Shown: positions 7,376 through 14,854, counted from the stretch's first letter. The stretch: 27,778 nucleotides of DNA from Mobilicoccus sp032056465 (GCF_032056465.1 NZ_DAMBCL010000046.1), one strand, 5' to 3'. A program made the numbers and translations. The notes: generated by a model not told the origin, from the letters alone.

Positions 7376-8263
7376 ATGAGCACCCGCGACTCCGCCCTGC
7401 CCGACGGCCTCACCCGGCACGACGGGGACGCCCCGAGCCTCGTCGTCGACACCCCCGCCGGGCGCGGGGAGATCCATCTCGACGGCGCCTGCGTGACCCG
7501 GTGGGCACCCGCCGGTGCCGACGAGGTCCTGTTCCTCAGCGACCGGTCGCGCTACGGGGAGGGGGTGGCCATCCGTGGCGGCGTGCCGCTGTGTGCGCCG
7601 TGGTTCGCGACCGGCCGGACGAAGGACCGTAGTCCCCGGCACGGGTTCTTCCGCACCGTCCGCTGGTCCCTCACCGAGGCCAGGCGCGACGACGACGACG
7701 TCACCGTCGTCCTTGAGCTGCCGCCGTTGACCCGGATCGCCGACGTGCCCGGAGTCACCGGCGTGCCCGCCGACCTCACCGCGACGTACACCGTGACGAT
7801 GGGCGCGCAGCTGCGCATGGCGCTGACGATCACCTCGCCCTCGGAGCCGTTCGAGCTCGAGGAGGCGTTGCACACCTACCTGCGGGTCTCCGACGTGACG
7901 ACCGTCCGCCTCGAGGGCCTCGACGGCGCGCGCTACGCCGACCGGGCCCCCGGCGGGAGGGCCGTCAACGCGCAGTCGGGTGACGTCACCCTGCTCCGCG
8001 AGACCGACCGGGTCTACGCCTCGAGCGAGACCGTCACGGTCGTCGACGGCGACCGCCGCCTCGTCGTCGCCAAGGCGGGTTCGAACAGCACCGTCGTGTG
8101 GAACCCGTGGGAGCGCAAGGCGGCCGAACTCGAGGACCTCGGCGACGAGGAATGGCGCACGATGCTCTGTGTCGAGACCGCGAACGCCCTCGCCGGCCGC
8201 GTGTCGCTCGACGCCGGGGAGTCCCACACGATGACCGCGACGATCTCGGTGCGGGAGGACTGA
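7376..8263 (+). CDS. D-hexose-6-phosphate mutarotase-like protein (aldose 1-epimerase superfamily)
   Basis: A 295-residue beta-sandwich epimerase that would interconvert the alpha and beta anomers of a hexose 6-phosphate. Family features are RGGVPLCAPWF at 67-77, the catalytic-His segment RHGFFR at 88-93, LEEALHTYLRVSD at 161-173 with a second conserved His166, the NPWERKA segment and the closing MLCVETANA, where the catalytic Glu is expected. The start is uncertain between ATG 7361 and ATG 7376. I prefer 7376 because a -10-like GACGAT lies 6 nt upstream and homology starts later anyway. It lies 63 bp downstream of the P450 gene on the same strand, but metabolically the two do not obviously belong together. 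Confidence 0.9.
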   Translation: MSTRDSALPDGLTRHDGDAPSLVVDTPAGRGEIHLDGACVTRWAPAGADEVLFLSDRSRYGEGVAIRGGVPLCAPWFATGRTKDRSPRHGFFRTVRWSLTEARRDDDDVTVVLELPPLTRIADVPGVTGVPADLTATYTVTMGAQLRMALTITSPSEPFELEEALHTYLRVSDVTTVRLEGLDGARYADRAPGGRAVNAQSGDVTLLRETDRVYASSETVTVVDGDRRLVVAKAGSNSTVVWNPWERKAAELEDLGDEEWRTMLCVETANALAGRVSLDAGESHTMTATISVRED

Positions 8264-8380
8264 CACGTCGACGGTCGTCGCCGCGGCCGGTGCACGGGTT
8301 CGCCCGCAGCCCTCGGCCACCCTGTCCCCCGTCGACCCCGTGGACCCGTCGGCGGTGAGGGGTGTCCGGCGCGGTGGCGG

Positions 8381-8386
8381 TAGGTT
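8381..8386 (+). promoter_or_regulatory. -10 box for the leader ORF and membrane protein
   Basis: TAGGTT fits the TANNNT pattern. Transcription would start near 8393, leaving a leader of about 37 nt before the GTG at 8430. No convincing -35 is seen. Confidence 0.45.
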
Positions 8387-8429
8387 GAGCCCCGCACGAC
8401 CCGTCCGCCGCGTCACCCGAGGAGCCCCC

Positions 8430-8462
8430 GTGCGCCCGTCACCCCTTCACCCGCACGCATGA
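8430..8462 (+). CDS. Putative 10-codon upstream ORF coupled to the membrane-protein gene
   Basis: A GTG start at 8430 follows an excellent ribosome site, GAGGAG at 8419-8424, with a 5-nt gap. It opens a ten-codon frame reading MRPSPLHPHA and then TGA. The stop overlaps the start of the next gene as ATGA (8459-8462). The downstream ATG has no ribosome site of its own, so ribosomes probably reach it by re-initiation after translating this peptide. The peptide is rich in Pro and His. Whether it acts as a sensing leader peptide or only as a coupling device is unknown. Confidence 0.5.
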   Translation: MRPSPLHPHA

Positions 8463-9286
8463 TCCTCAGCGTCGTCGCCCTCGTCCTCGGGGTCCTCGCC
8501 TACGGCTGGGGAGGGGCGCGCCTCTCCGACGGCGCCCAGAGCGAGGGACACCCGCTGAAGTCACCGGCGTGGTGGATGGGAACGGCGCTGCAGGGCGCCG
8601 GATTCGTCTTCACGTTCCTCGCCCGCAGCCACCTGCCGCTGCTCATCGTCCAGGCCGCGGTCGTCGGGGGGCTCGCGATCACCGCGATCATCCACCACCT
8701 CGCCGGAACCCGGGCCCTCAAGGGCAGGGACGCTCTCGCGATCGGCGTCGTCGTCGCCGGGATCGCGCTGCTCGCGGCGACGACGGTGCCCGGTCCGGCC
8801 GACCCCATCGCCCCGATCCACGTCACCGCGCTCGGCGCGGGGGTCCTGGTCTGCCTCCTCGCCGTCGGGGTGCGCCTGCACCCGGGGGTCTGCGGGGTGC
8901 TCTCCGGCCTGGGGTTCGCGATCAGCGCGATCTCCGCACGGCTCGTCGTCGCGCAGGTCGGTCCGGACATCTGGCGGTTCTGGGAGTGGCCGTGGACGTT
9001 GTGGGCCGCCGGGTTCCTCCTCGTCGGCGGCCTGGTGCTCGGCCAGGTGCACCTCACCCGCGGGCTCGCGGCCTCGCACGCCGTCGGCGTCCTGGGTGCG
9101 AACTACGTGACGAGCACGATCGTGCCGGCCGCCTTCGGCCTGCTACTCATGCACGAGTTCCCTCGCCGGGGCATGTGGTGGGCCGTCGTCCTCGGCCTCG
9201 TCCTCAGCCTCGCCGGGGCCCTCTCGCTGCTGCGTGACGACCAGGCCGAGCCCGCTGCCCAGGGGGCACTGCCGCCGACGTCCTGA
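8459..9286 (+). CDS. Polytopic membrane protein, DMT/EamA-like transporter
   Basis: A 275-residue integral membrane protein with about nine hydrophobic segments of transmembrane length. The first is at 1-20 and the last at about 235-258, followed by a short polar tail. The overall pattern, with short loops and a small-residue-rich interior, resembles the drug/metabolite transporter superfamily or NIPA-like proteins, but no diagnostic substrate motif is visible. Translation appears to depend on the upstream mini-ORF, because the ATG at 8459 overlaps that stop codon and lacks a Shine-Dalgarno. It converges on the matrixin gene, with 116 bp between stops. The transport direction and substrate cannot be stated. 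Confidence 0.75.
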   Translation: MILSVVALVLGVLAYGWGGARLSDGAQSEGHPLKSPAWWMGTALQGAGFVFTFLARSHLPLLIVQAAVVGGLAITAIIHHLAGTRALKGRDALAIGVVVAGIALLAATTVPGPADPIAPIHVTALGAGVLVCLLAVGVRLHPGVCGVLSGLGFAISAISARLVVAQVGPDIWRFWEWPWTLWAAGFLLVGGLVLGQVHLTRGLAASHAVGVLGANYVTSTIVPAAFGLLLMHEFPRRGMWWAVVLGLVLSLAGALSLLRDDQAEPAAQGALPPTS

Positions 9287-9402
9287 GATCGATCGACGGC
9301 ATCCGCTCGAGGTGGCAGGGCCGCGTCGTCATGACTCGGCGAACCGCACGCCATCCGACACGTCGTGCGCGCGGCGGGGGCGGATTCCGGGAGAGACGAC
9401 GG

Positions 9403-10551
9403 TCAGCGACCGCGTGGCTTCTCGGTGACGCGGGTGCGGGCGACGGTACCGCTGGGGTGAGCGGGGAGCGCCAGGGACGGGTCCACCCGGTTGCGGGCGG
9501 CGGAGCCCTGGGCGTCCTTGGCCGCGGGGAAACACCCGGAGGCGGCGCCGAGACGACGAAGACCGACGAGGTCTCCGGCGCCCCACCGGGCCTGCTTGTA
9601 CGTCGTCTCGGGGTACATGATCTGGGCCTTGTCGGCGGTCGGCGGGTGGTCGAGGCCGACGGAGTGGCCGAGTTCGTGCAGGAGCACCTGACCCCAGGTG
9701 CCGAGCAGTCCCTCGGGAGAGCCCGCGCCGAACCCCCCGGGCAGGTCGCGTCCCGAGTCGAGGACGACGTACCCCTGGAGGGCGCGGTGCCACGAACTGC
9801 GGCCGACCTTGACCGGCGTGAGGTCGTAGAAGACGCCGCCGACGCCGAGAAGGTCCGTCCCCCGCCCGAAGTACTTCGATTTCGCGGGCGTCGTGTAGGC
9901 GACGACGAGTCGTGTGTCGGCGGGGTAGGCGTCGGGCACGTCGGTGGAGGTGGAGCCGGGGACGACCGTCGTCGTCCCGAGGTAGCGGAAATTCACGCCG
10001 GTGGCGACGGAGACCTGCGACACGGCGCGACGCACGTCGTCGAGTGCGCCGTCGGGGGCACCGGAGAGGTTGACGCGGTAGCCGATCGGCGTGCACGGAT
10101 CCCACCGGACCGCGGGGGTGGTGAGGTAGGAGACGGCGCGGGGATCGCCGTCACCGACGCCGACGGTGAAGGCACGACTCGTGCCGGCCCCGTCGGTGCC
10201 GCTCGCGGGCGCGTGGACCCGGTAGCGACTCACACCGGGCGTGCCGGTGGGCAGGGTCAGCGCGAACGAGCCGTCCGCGGAGGCGACGGCGGTGTCGATC
10301 GTGCGCCAGGTGCGGCCGACGAGGCGCTCGAGGCGGACCTCGCGTGCTCCGCCGGAGGCCGACCCGCGCACGAGTACCCGGGTGTCGGTGACGGCGACGC
10401 TCGCCGACGGCGCGGCCGTCACGGTGGTCGCGGTGGTCGCGGTGGTCACCTCCGGGGCGGCCGGCGCGGCCGACGCGACCGCGGGAACGCTCACTCCGAC
10501 GACACCGATGATGGCGGCGATCAGTCCTCGCCCACCCCCAGCAGTCTTCAC
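9403..10551 (-). CDS. Secreted matrixin-like zinc metalloprotease (M10 type)
   Basis: A 382-residue exported protease. The GTG at 10551 opens a signal peptide (1-28): a basic start, a hydrophobic core around 10-24 and a cleavage site after ASA. A Thr/Ala linker (31-50) contains a triple ATT repeat. A small beta-rich domain (about 51-133) follows. The protease domain (about 145-341) carries HELGHSVGLDH at 292-302, with zinc ligands His292, His296 and His302, catalytic Glu293 and the Met-turn IMYP at 311-314. The C-terminal tail is polar. The start was chosen for its ribosome site (GAGG, 5-nt gap) and because it places the signal peptide at the N-terminus; an ATG at 10626 is possible. No cysteine-switch propeptide is obvious, so control of activation is unclear. 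Confidence 0.88.
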   Translation of the reverse strand: MKTAGGGRGLIAAIIGVVGVSVPAVASAAPAAPEVTTATTATTVTAAPSASVAVTDTRVLVRGSASGGAREVRLERLVGRTWRTIDTAVASADGSFALTLPTGTPGVSRYRVHAPASGTDGAGTSRAFTVGVGDGDPRAVSYLTTPAVRWDPCTPIGYRVNLSGAPDGALDDVRRAVSQVSVATGVNFRYLGTTTVVPGSTSTDVPDAYPADTRLVVAYTTPAKSKYFGRGTDLLGVGGVFYDLTPVKVGRSSWHRALQGYVVLDSGRDLPGGFGAGSPEGLLGTWGQVLLHELGHSVGLDHPPTADKAQIMYPETTYKQARWGAGDLVGLRRLGAASGCFPAAKDAQGSAARNRVDPSLALPAHPSGTVARTRVTEKPRGR

Positions 10552-10781
10552 TGTGGCCTCACGTCTCACCTTGCGGCAGCCTTCGGCGTCGTCCCTCGCG
10601 CCCCTGAGGCGGGATGCGTGGGCCATCGACGCGTTCGGCTGCGGATCGTCTCCCCCGAGACCCGTCCGGATCGAGCCGGACACTCGACCGATTCTCTCAC
10701 GTCGACCAGCGCATCCGCTACCGTCCTTGCCGTCGTGCCTTCCTCCTGTCCCCCTTCCTATCGACGATTCGGGGGTCGACC
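10552..10781 (-). other. 230-bp region between the glycosylase stop and the matrixin start
   Basis: No gene is supported. The matrixin transcript may have a long leader here. On the minus strand it contains a GAGAATCGG block and, 46 nt later, a CAGCCGAACGCG block. Together these loosely resemble parts of the ydaO-type c-di-AMP riboswitch, but the other required blocks are not evident, so I do not call a riboswitch. Confidence 0.3.
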
Positions 10782-11345
10782 TCAGCCGGCCTCGTTCCGA
10801 CGCACCGGCAGGGCTCCGCTCGCGAGGAGCAACGCCTGCGCGCTGACCGGACCGATCCGGACGAAACCGGCCTCGCGCAGGGCGGCGGCCAGCGTCGTCG
10901 ACCGTGCGTCGAATCTCGGGATCGCCGTGAGTCTCATTGCCGGCACGGGCGGTTCGCCCTCGACCGTCGCCCACACGAGACCGGGCAGACCCCCGGAGGC
11001 GCGAAGGTCACGCGTGGCTCGCGCGTTGTCGACCGCCGCGCGGATCTTGTGTCCATTGCGAATGAGACGGGCGTCGTGACACAGGGACTGGACGACCGTG
11101 TCGTCGTAGGCGGCCACGACGTCGGCGTCGTACCCGGCGAAGGCCTCCCGCAGCCCCTCACGGCGACGGAGGACTCCGGCCCAGGTGAGCCCACCCGCGA
11201 ACGTGAGGAGGACGACGAGTTCGAGCAGACCCGATTCGGTGCGCACGGGCCTGCCCCATTCCGTGTCGAAGTACGTGCGCACGAGGTCGCCACGGCTCGC
11301 CCAGGCCGGTCTGCGGATCCCGTCCGGCCCGACCACCGTCTCCAT
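10782..11345 (-). CDS. Divergent DNA-3-methyladenine glycosylase I (TAG)-like protein
   Basis: A 187-residue helical protein that aligns by eye over most of its length with E. coli TAG, a base-excision enzyme that removes 3-methyladenine. Shared features are TYFDTEWG at 24-31, GGLTWAGVLRRRE at 51-63, DARLIRNGHKI at 91-101 and the aromatic positions Tyr25, Trp30 and Trp55. However, the TAG zinc ligands are all absent: Cys4 is replaced by Pro13, His17 by Phe26, and the C-terminal His/Cys pair is missing. The base-recognising Glu38 is replaced by Leu47. The start is uncertain: ATG 11345 gives a family-like length, but no good ribosome site precedes it, and the frame stays open to 11705 through unconserved Pro/Arg-rich sequence. 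The fold is fairly secure; the activity is not. Confidence 0.78.
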   Translation of the reverse strand: METVVGPDGIRRPAWASRGDLVRTYFDTEWGRPVRTESGLLELVVLLTFAGGLTWAGVLRRREGLREAFAGYDADVVAAYDDTVVQSLCHDARLIRNGHKIRAAVDNARATRDLRASGGLPGLVWATVEGEPPVPAMRLTAIPRFDARSTTLAAALREAGFVRIGPVSAQALLLASGALPVRRNEAG

Positions 11346-11600
11346 GAACTCGGGCCCGGCCGACGGACCACCGGTGGGGCCGGCACGAGGCGGCCTGACC
11401 TCCGCATCGGCGGTGCCGACCGACACCCGGCGCGAGGCGCGGGCGCGGCGGGGTGGAGTGCGTGGGCCCGCCGTGGGCGGGTCAGGGGTCGAGAGACGCA
11501 CGAGCACGGCGGGGCTCCTCGGAGCGGGGCGCCCCGGATGGGCACCGGTTCCGCCACTGTGTCGCCGACCGCCCACGCCCGTGGCTGCCGCGCGGTCACC

Positions 11601-11639
11601 TGTGGACGAGTCGACCGGACTCACCGTGGTGTGGACGAG
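11601..11639. repeat. Pair of 10-bp direct repeats TGTGGACGAG
   Basis: Two identical copies lie at 11601-11610 and 11630-11639, 29 bp apart. Each differs at one position from the high-GC DnaA-box form TGTGGACAA. Two boxes alone are not evidence of an origin. Confidence 0.5.
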
Positions 11640-11728
11640 GCCCGAGGGCATGTGACGCGACTGGACGGAGACTCGGCTCCTCCGACCCTCACCTCGACGA
11701 GCCACCCGCCCGGCTCCACGCCGTTCGC

Positions 11729-11780
11729 CTCACGGCTCACGGCTCACGGCTCACGGCTCACGGCTCACGGCTCACGGCTC
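11729..11780. repeat. Heptamer tandem repeat CTCACGG, seven copies plus a partial
   Basis: Seven perfect head-to-tail copies of CTCACGG are followed by CTC. The 7-bp unit is not a multiple of three, and perfect identity suggests recent slippage, so copy number is likely to vary between strains. The array lies 75 bp downstream of the stop of the 223-residue protein gene and upstream of the TAG-like gene. Confidence 0.95.
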
Positions 11781-11855
11781 CCCGCCCGGCTCAGGCCGCC
11801 CCCCGGCCCGGCGATCGGGTCGACGTCCACCCGGACGTGCCGCTCACCGTTCACC

Positions 11856-12527
11856 TCACCCCCCGGCGCCGATCCTCGGGCGGGGGACGAGGGGGCGGTG
11901 GAGCGGGACGGGGTCACCGTCGAGCACCTGCTCCGCGGCGAGACGACCGGACTCGACCGCGACCCGATGCGCTCCCCGTCCCCGCCGCTCGTCGACGGCG
12001 AGCACGAGGAGGTCGCGGGGGTCGAGGCGGGCGCGCCACAGCCCGACCGCCCGGTCGAGCAGGAGCGCCAGATAGTCCCGGGAGGCCTCGGCCTGGGCGC
12101 GGTCCGCCCGCCAGAGCAGGTCGCCCGCGCTCCACAGCTCGAGCGCCGAGCCGCCGCCCCCCGGGCCCGCGGCGTCACCGCCCGCCACCGTCGCCAGGTA
12201 CGGGCGGGAGGGCCCGAGCACGGGCACCCAGTCGGCGAGCGCCACCTCGTATCGGGCGCAATCGGCGAGGAAGAAGCACGTCGCCGGAACCTCGGTGAAG
12301 GCGGCGTGATCGAACGTCCCGTCCGCGAGCAACTCGAAGAGCAGCCGCACGCGTGGCTCGTGGCGGTCCGCGACGCCCGTGAGGTAGTCGTGCAGCCGGT
12401 CGCCGGGCAGGGTTCGTCCGTCCCTGAGGCCGTCACGCACCTCCTTCTCGAAGGCGTCCTCGAGGGCGTCCCGGATCCGCTCGGCCATCGCCGCCCCCCG
12501 CTGGTGCCCCGCCTGTTCCGCGCTCAT
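11856..12527 (-). CDS. Hypothetical protein, 223 residues
   Basis: I do not recognise this protein. The ATG at 12527 has a strong ribosome site, GGAGG with a 4-nt gap. The protein has no signal peptide or membrane segment. The first 70 residues are charged and helix-prone, including a LEDAFEKEVRDGLRDG-type segment. The middle section, with FFLADCARYEVALADW near 85-100, is more hydrophobic. A glycine-rich linker (GGDAAGPGGGG) near residue 118 separates it from a second helical part with WSAGDLLWRADRAQAEASRD and a Val/Leu-rich DLLVLAVDERRG strand. The two-part layout suggests a small regulatory or peptidase-accessory protein, but that is only an impression. It follows the M20 peptidase gene on the same strand after a gap of about 96 bp, so cotranscription is possible. 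Confidence 0.7.
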   Translation of the reverse strand: MSAEQAGHQRGAAMAERIRDALEDAFEKEVRDGLRDGRTLPGDRLHDYLTGVADRHEPRVRLLFELLADGTFDHAAFTEVPATCFFLADCARYEVALADWVPVLGPSRPYLATVAGGDAAGPGGGGSALELWSAGDLLWRADRAQAEASRDYLALLLDRAVGLWRARLDPRDLLVLAVDERRGRGAHRVAVESGRLAAEQVLDGDPVPLHRPLVPRPRIGAGG

Positions 12528-12623
12528 CCGTCCTCCCCCAGATCGCCGACGCGCGCAGTCTAGGACGCCCGTCCAACAGCGTCGTCCCACCCGGTCGACA
12601 TCGGCCGGGCTCTCCCCGGGGGC

Positions 12624-14264
12624 TCAGCGGGATCGGAACCGGTCGAACACCCGGTACATGAACTCCGTACCGGTGGCGAGTGCGTCGACCCAGATTCGTT
12701 CGTCGTTGCCGTGCATGCCGATGAGCTGATCGTTGGTGATGACGTAGGGGTAGACCCCGTAGCCGGGGATCCCCTTCGCGCGCCACGGCTTGAGCGAGGT
12801 GCCCGCCTCGAACAACGCCGGGGTGAACACCGCGCCGGGGTAGGTGGCGCGCGCCGAGGCGCTGATGGCCCCGAAGAGCGGGTTGTCGATACCCGCGGCC
12901 GGTGTGGCCCATGTCGCGTCGAGGGTCGCGAGCTGTTCCTCCTCGCTCACCCCGGGCGGGGTGACGAGCGTGACCTCGACGTCCCTGTCCCGCAGGATCG
13001 TGCGCACCGTCGCGAGGAACTCACGCGGCTTCTGCCCACCCGGCACGGCGCGGCAGTTGACCCGGCACGTGGCCTCCGAGGGGATGACGTTCTCCTTGTA
13101 TCCCGCCTCCTCGATGACGTACGCGGCGGTGGTCCGCAGCAGGGCCGAGTGCAGGTAGGGGTAGGTGGACCGCGCGATGACGAGTCGTGCCGCCCGCTCG
13201 CGGGTGCGCTGGTCCGACGCGTCGAGCAGCATGCCGATCGCGCGGGCGAACCGGCGGTCGTCGGTGGCCTTGGCGAGCGCCGAGTAGTACGCCCGCGTCA
13301 CCGGAGTCAGCCGGACCGGGGCCTGGTAGGAGCCGAGCTCCGAGACCGCCCGTGAGAGCGCCACGATGGCCGAGTCGGGCATCGGCTTGGAGGAGTGCGT
13401 CGCCGTTCCGGTCGAGGTCAGGTCCAGGTTGAAGTACACCTTGTCCTGACGCGTGACGGTGACGAGCATCGGCGTCGTCCCGTCACGCTGGGCGAGGAAC
13501 CAGCCTCCCTCGGTGAGGACCGCGCCGGCGTCGATCTTGTCCCAGTGGTTCTCGGCGAGCCAGGAGGACCCGTAGTCGCCGGCCTCCTCGTCGGCGTCGG
13601 TGAGCACGATGATGTCGCGGTCGAAGGTGTGACCCTCGGAGAGATGACGCAACAGCGCGGAGATGAACGCCGCGTTCGCCCCCTTCATGTCGAGCGCACC
13701 GCGCCCGTAGATCTCGCCGCCCTTGACGGTGCCCGCGAACGGGTCGACGGACCAGTTCTTCCTCTCGACCGGCACCACATCGCTGTGACCGAGGACGAGG
13801 ATCGGCTTGTTCGCAGGGTTCGTGCCCCTGATCCGCGCGATGAGGTGGACGTTGTCGGGGACCGGCGTGGGGATGATCTCCGTCGTGACACCGGCACGAT
13901 CCCACACTGCCTTGAGCATGTCCGCGTGTTCGCGGGTACGTCCGCCCTTGCCGTGGTTCTGGGTGTCGAACGCGAGCATCCGTGTCAACAGGTCGAGGGA
14001 GTCGAGATCCGCCGTCGGGATGGCAGCTCGCGCGGCAGGGGCCTCGCCTGCCGCCGCGGCGGTCGCCGGCACGACACCCGCCCGGGCGAGGGTGGGCGCC
14101 GCCAGGGCCGTGGCACCCACGGCACCGGCCGTCCCGAGCAGGAATCCGCGCCGACCCAACGCCCGGCGAGCCTGCCGGTCGCCGTGGGGCGCGTGCGGAC
14201 GGCCGTGGGAATCGTGCGGACGGCCGTGGGAATCGTGAGGATCTGGGTGGAGTTCGTGAGTCAC
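12624..14264 (-). CDS. Tat-exported M20-family zinc metallopeptidase with His-rich N-terminus
   Basis: A 546-residue exported dizinc exopeptidase. Residues 1-28 contain eight histidines in SHGRPHD-type repeats. A twin-arginine signal, GRRGFLLG at 37-44, and a hydrophobic stretch to about 60 follow. The M20 catalytic domain has His160 and Asp162 in GHSDVVP, the bridging Asp192 in GALDMKG and the catalytic Glu226-Glu227 in DADEEAGD. The dimerisation domain starts around 270 and a C-terminal zinc His is expected in IGMHGND. It starts with GTG at 14264, with GGAG 7 nt upstream. Homologues act as carboxypeptidases or dipeptidases; the substrate is unknown. Tat export suggests that it folds, and perhaps loads zinc, before leaving the cell. 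Confidence 0.92.
   Translation of the reverse strand: MTHELHPDPHDSHGRPHDSHGRPHAPHGDRQARRALGRRGFLLGTAGAVGATALAAPTLARAGVVPATAAAAGEAPAARAAIPTADLDSLDLLTRMLAFDTQNHGKGGRTREHADMLKAVWDRAGVTTEIIPTPVPDNVHLIARIRGTNPANKPILVLGHSDVVPVERKNWSVDPFAGTVKGGEIYGRGALDMKGANAAFISALLRHLSEGHTFDRDIIVLTDADEEAGDYGSSWLAENHWDKIDAGAVLTEGGWFLAQRDGTTPMLVTVTRQDKVYFNLDLTSTGTATHSSKPMPDSAIVALSRAVSELGSYQAPVRLTPVTRAYYSALAKATDDRRFARAIGMLLDASDQRTRERAARLVIARSTYPYLHSALLRTTAAYVIEEAGYKENVIPSEATCRVNCRAVPGGQKPREFLATVRTILRDRDVEVTLVTPPGVSEEEQLATLDATWATPAAGIDNPLFGAISASARATYPGAVFTPALFEAGTSLKPWRAKGIPGYGVYPYVITNDQLIGMHGNDERIWVDALATGTEFMYRVFDRFRSR
14193..14234 (-). repeat. Perfect 21-bp tandem duplication encoding His-rich heptapeptides
   Basis: Two identical 21-bp units (14193-14213 and 14214-14234) lie within the start of the M20 peptidase gene. 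Each adds seven in-frame residues containing two histidines, so copy-number change would lengthen or shorten the His-rich leader without breaking the frame. Confidence 0.95.
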
Positions 14265-14297
14265 GTCGCCACTCCGTTCGTCTCGTCGGAAGGCCCC

Positions 14298-14326
14298 ATC
14301 CGCTCACGGCGATGTGACTCGGACAA
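14298..14326 (-). promoter_or_regulatory. Candidate promoter of the M20 peptidase gene
   Basis: On the minus strand, TTGTCC (14321-14326) is followed after 17 bp by GCGGAT (14298-14303). The spacing is ideal and the -10 is weak. The leader to the GTG start would be about 25 nt, including the GGAG ribosome site. Confidence 0.4.
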
Positions 14327-14428
14327 CACGAGATGGCGTCGAACCTCGTTGAGCGGCAGCCCTTCTGCGGCGAGCGGCTCGACACGCACGACGAGCGGCC
14401 GCCGCGGTGGGCCTCGTTCCCGAACGGC

Positions 14429-14854
14429 TCAGCCCACGTCTCCGTCGAGGTAGACCCAGCGGCCGGCGCGGCGGATGAAGCGGGCCGTCTCGCGCATCGT
14501 GTGGGTTGCTCCGGAGGCGTCCTGGCGGCAGGCACGGTAGGTGACGGTGCCCTCGTCGTCGGCCGGGCCCCCTGCGGTCGTGTCGAGGACCTCGAGGCCC
14601 GTCCACGTGTCGTCGGCGTCGAGAGTCAGTGATGCCGGCCGGGTGCGCGCATGCCACGACCGCAGCAGGTAGGCGACGTCGCCGAGGGCGAACGCCGCGT
14701 ACCGCGAGCGCATGAGGGCCTCGGCGCTCGCTGCGGCCACCCCCTCGTGGAGGCGGCCGCAGCAGTCGCCGTACGTCGCGCCGGCACTCGGATACCCGCC
14801 GCACGGGCACTCCCGCCGCGTCGGTCGCGAGATCGCGCCGAACGCGCCGCTCAC
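14429..14854 (-). CDS. YchJ-like SEC-C motif protein (UPF0225 family)
   Basis: A 141-residue protein with an N-terminal zinc-binding cysteine cluster: CPCGG at 16-20 and CCGRLHEG at 31-38. A YchJ/NTF2-like domain follows, including the characteristic ALMRSRYAAFALGD segment near 46-59 and a DDTWTGLEVL stretch near 81-90. Its GTG start at 14854 overlaps the stop codon of the upstream kinase gene (GTGA), and the preceding AGGGGG can serve as its ribosome site, so translation is coupled. The biochemical role of the YchJ family is not established. Pairing with a vitamin-B6 or thiamin kinase gives only a weak hint. Confidence 0.88.
   Translation of the reverse strand: MSGAFGAISRPTRRECPCGGYPSAGATYGDCCGRLHEGVAAASAEALMRSRYAAFALGDVAYLLRSWHARTRPASLTLDADDTWTGLEVLDTTAGGPADDEGTVTYRACRQDASGATHTMRETARFIRRAGRWVYLDGDVG

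Larger units (their letters stand above)
11346..11855. other. 510-bp gap with a heptamer array and short direct repeats
   Basis: No conserved gene is supported in this stretch between two minus-strand genes. Frames that stay open are Pro/Arg/Ser-rich and look non-coding. It holds two TGTGGACGAG copies (11601-11610 and 11630-11639) and the 52-bp CTCACGG array at 11729-11780. The TAG-like gene must be expressed from a promoter in here or by read-through; I could not identify a convincing one. Confidence 0.6.

Noticed and set aside
6449..8416. 655-codon minus-strand frame opposite the P450 and mutarotase genes
   Set aside because: It lies antisense to two well-supported genes and shows no domain.
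10552..10781. ydaO-type c-di-AMP riboswitch call
   Set aside because: Only two partial sequence blocks are present and the required structure could not be drawn, so it is kept as a low-interest lead only.
11601..11639. Replication origin
   Set aside because: There are only two imperfect DnaA-like boxes, no AT-rich unwinding element, and no dnaA, dnaN or rpmH gene nearby.
11346..11705. N-terminal extension of the TAG-like protein
   Set aside because: The extra 120 residues are Pro/Arg/Ser-rich with no TAG similarity; the ATG at 11345 gives the family length.
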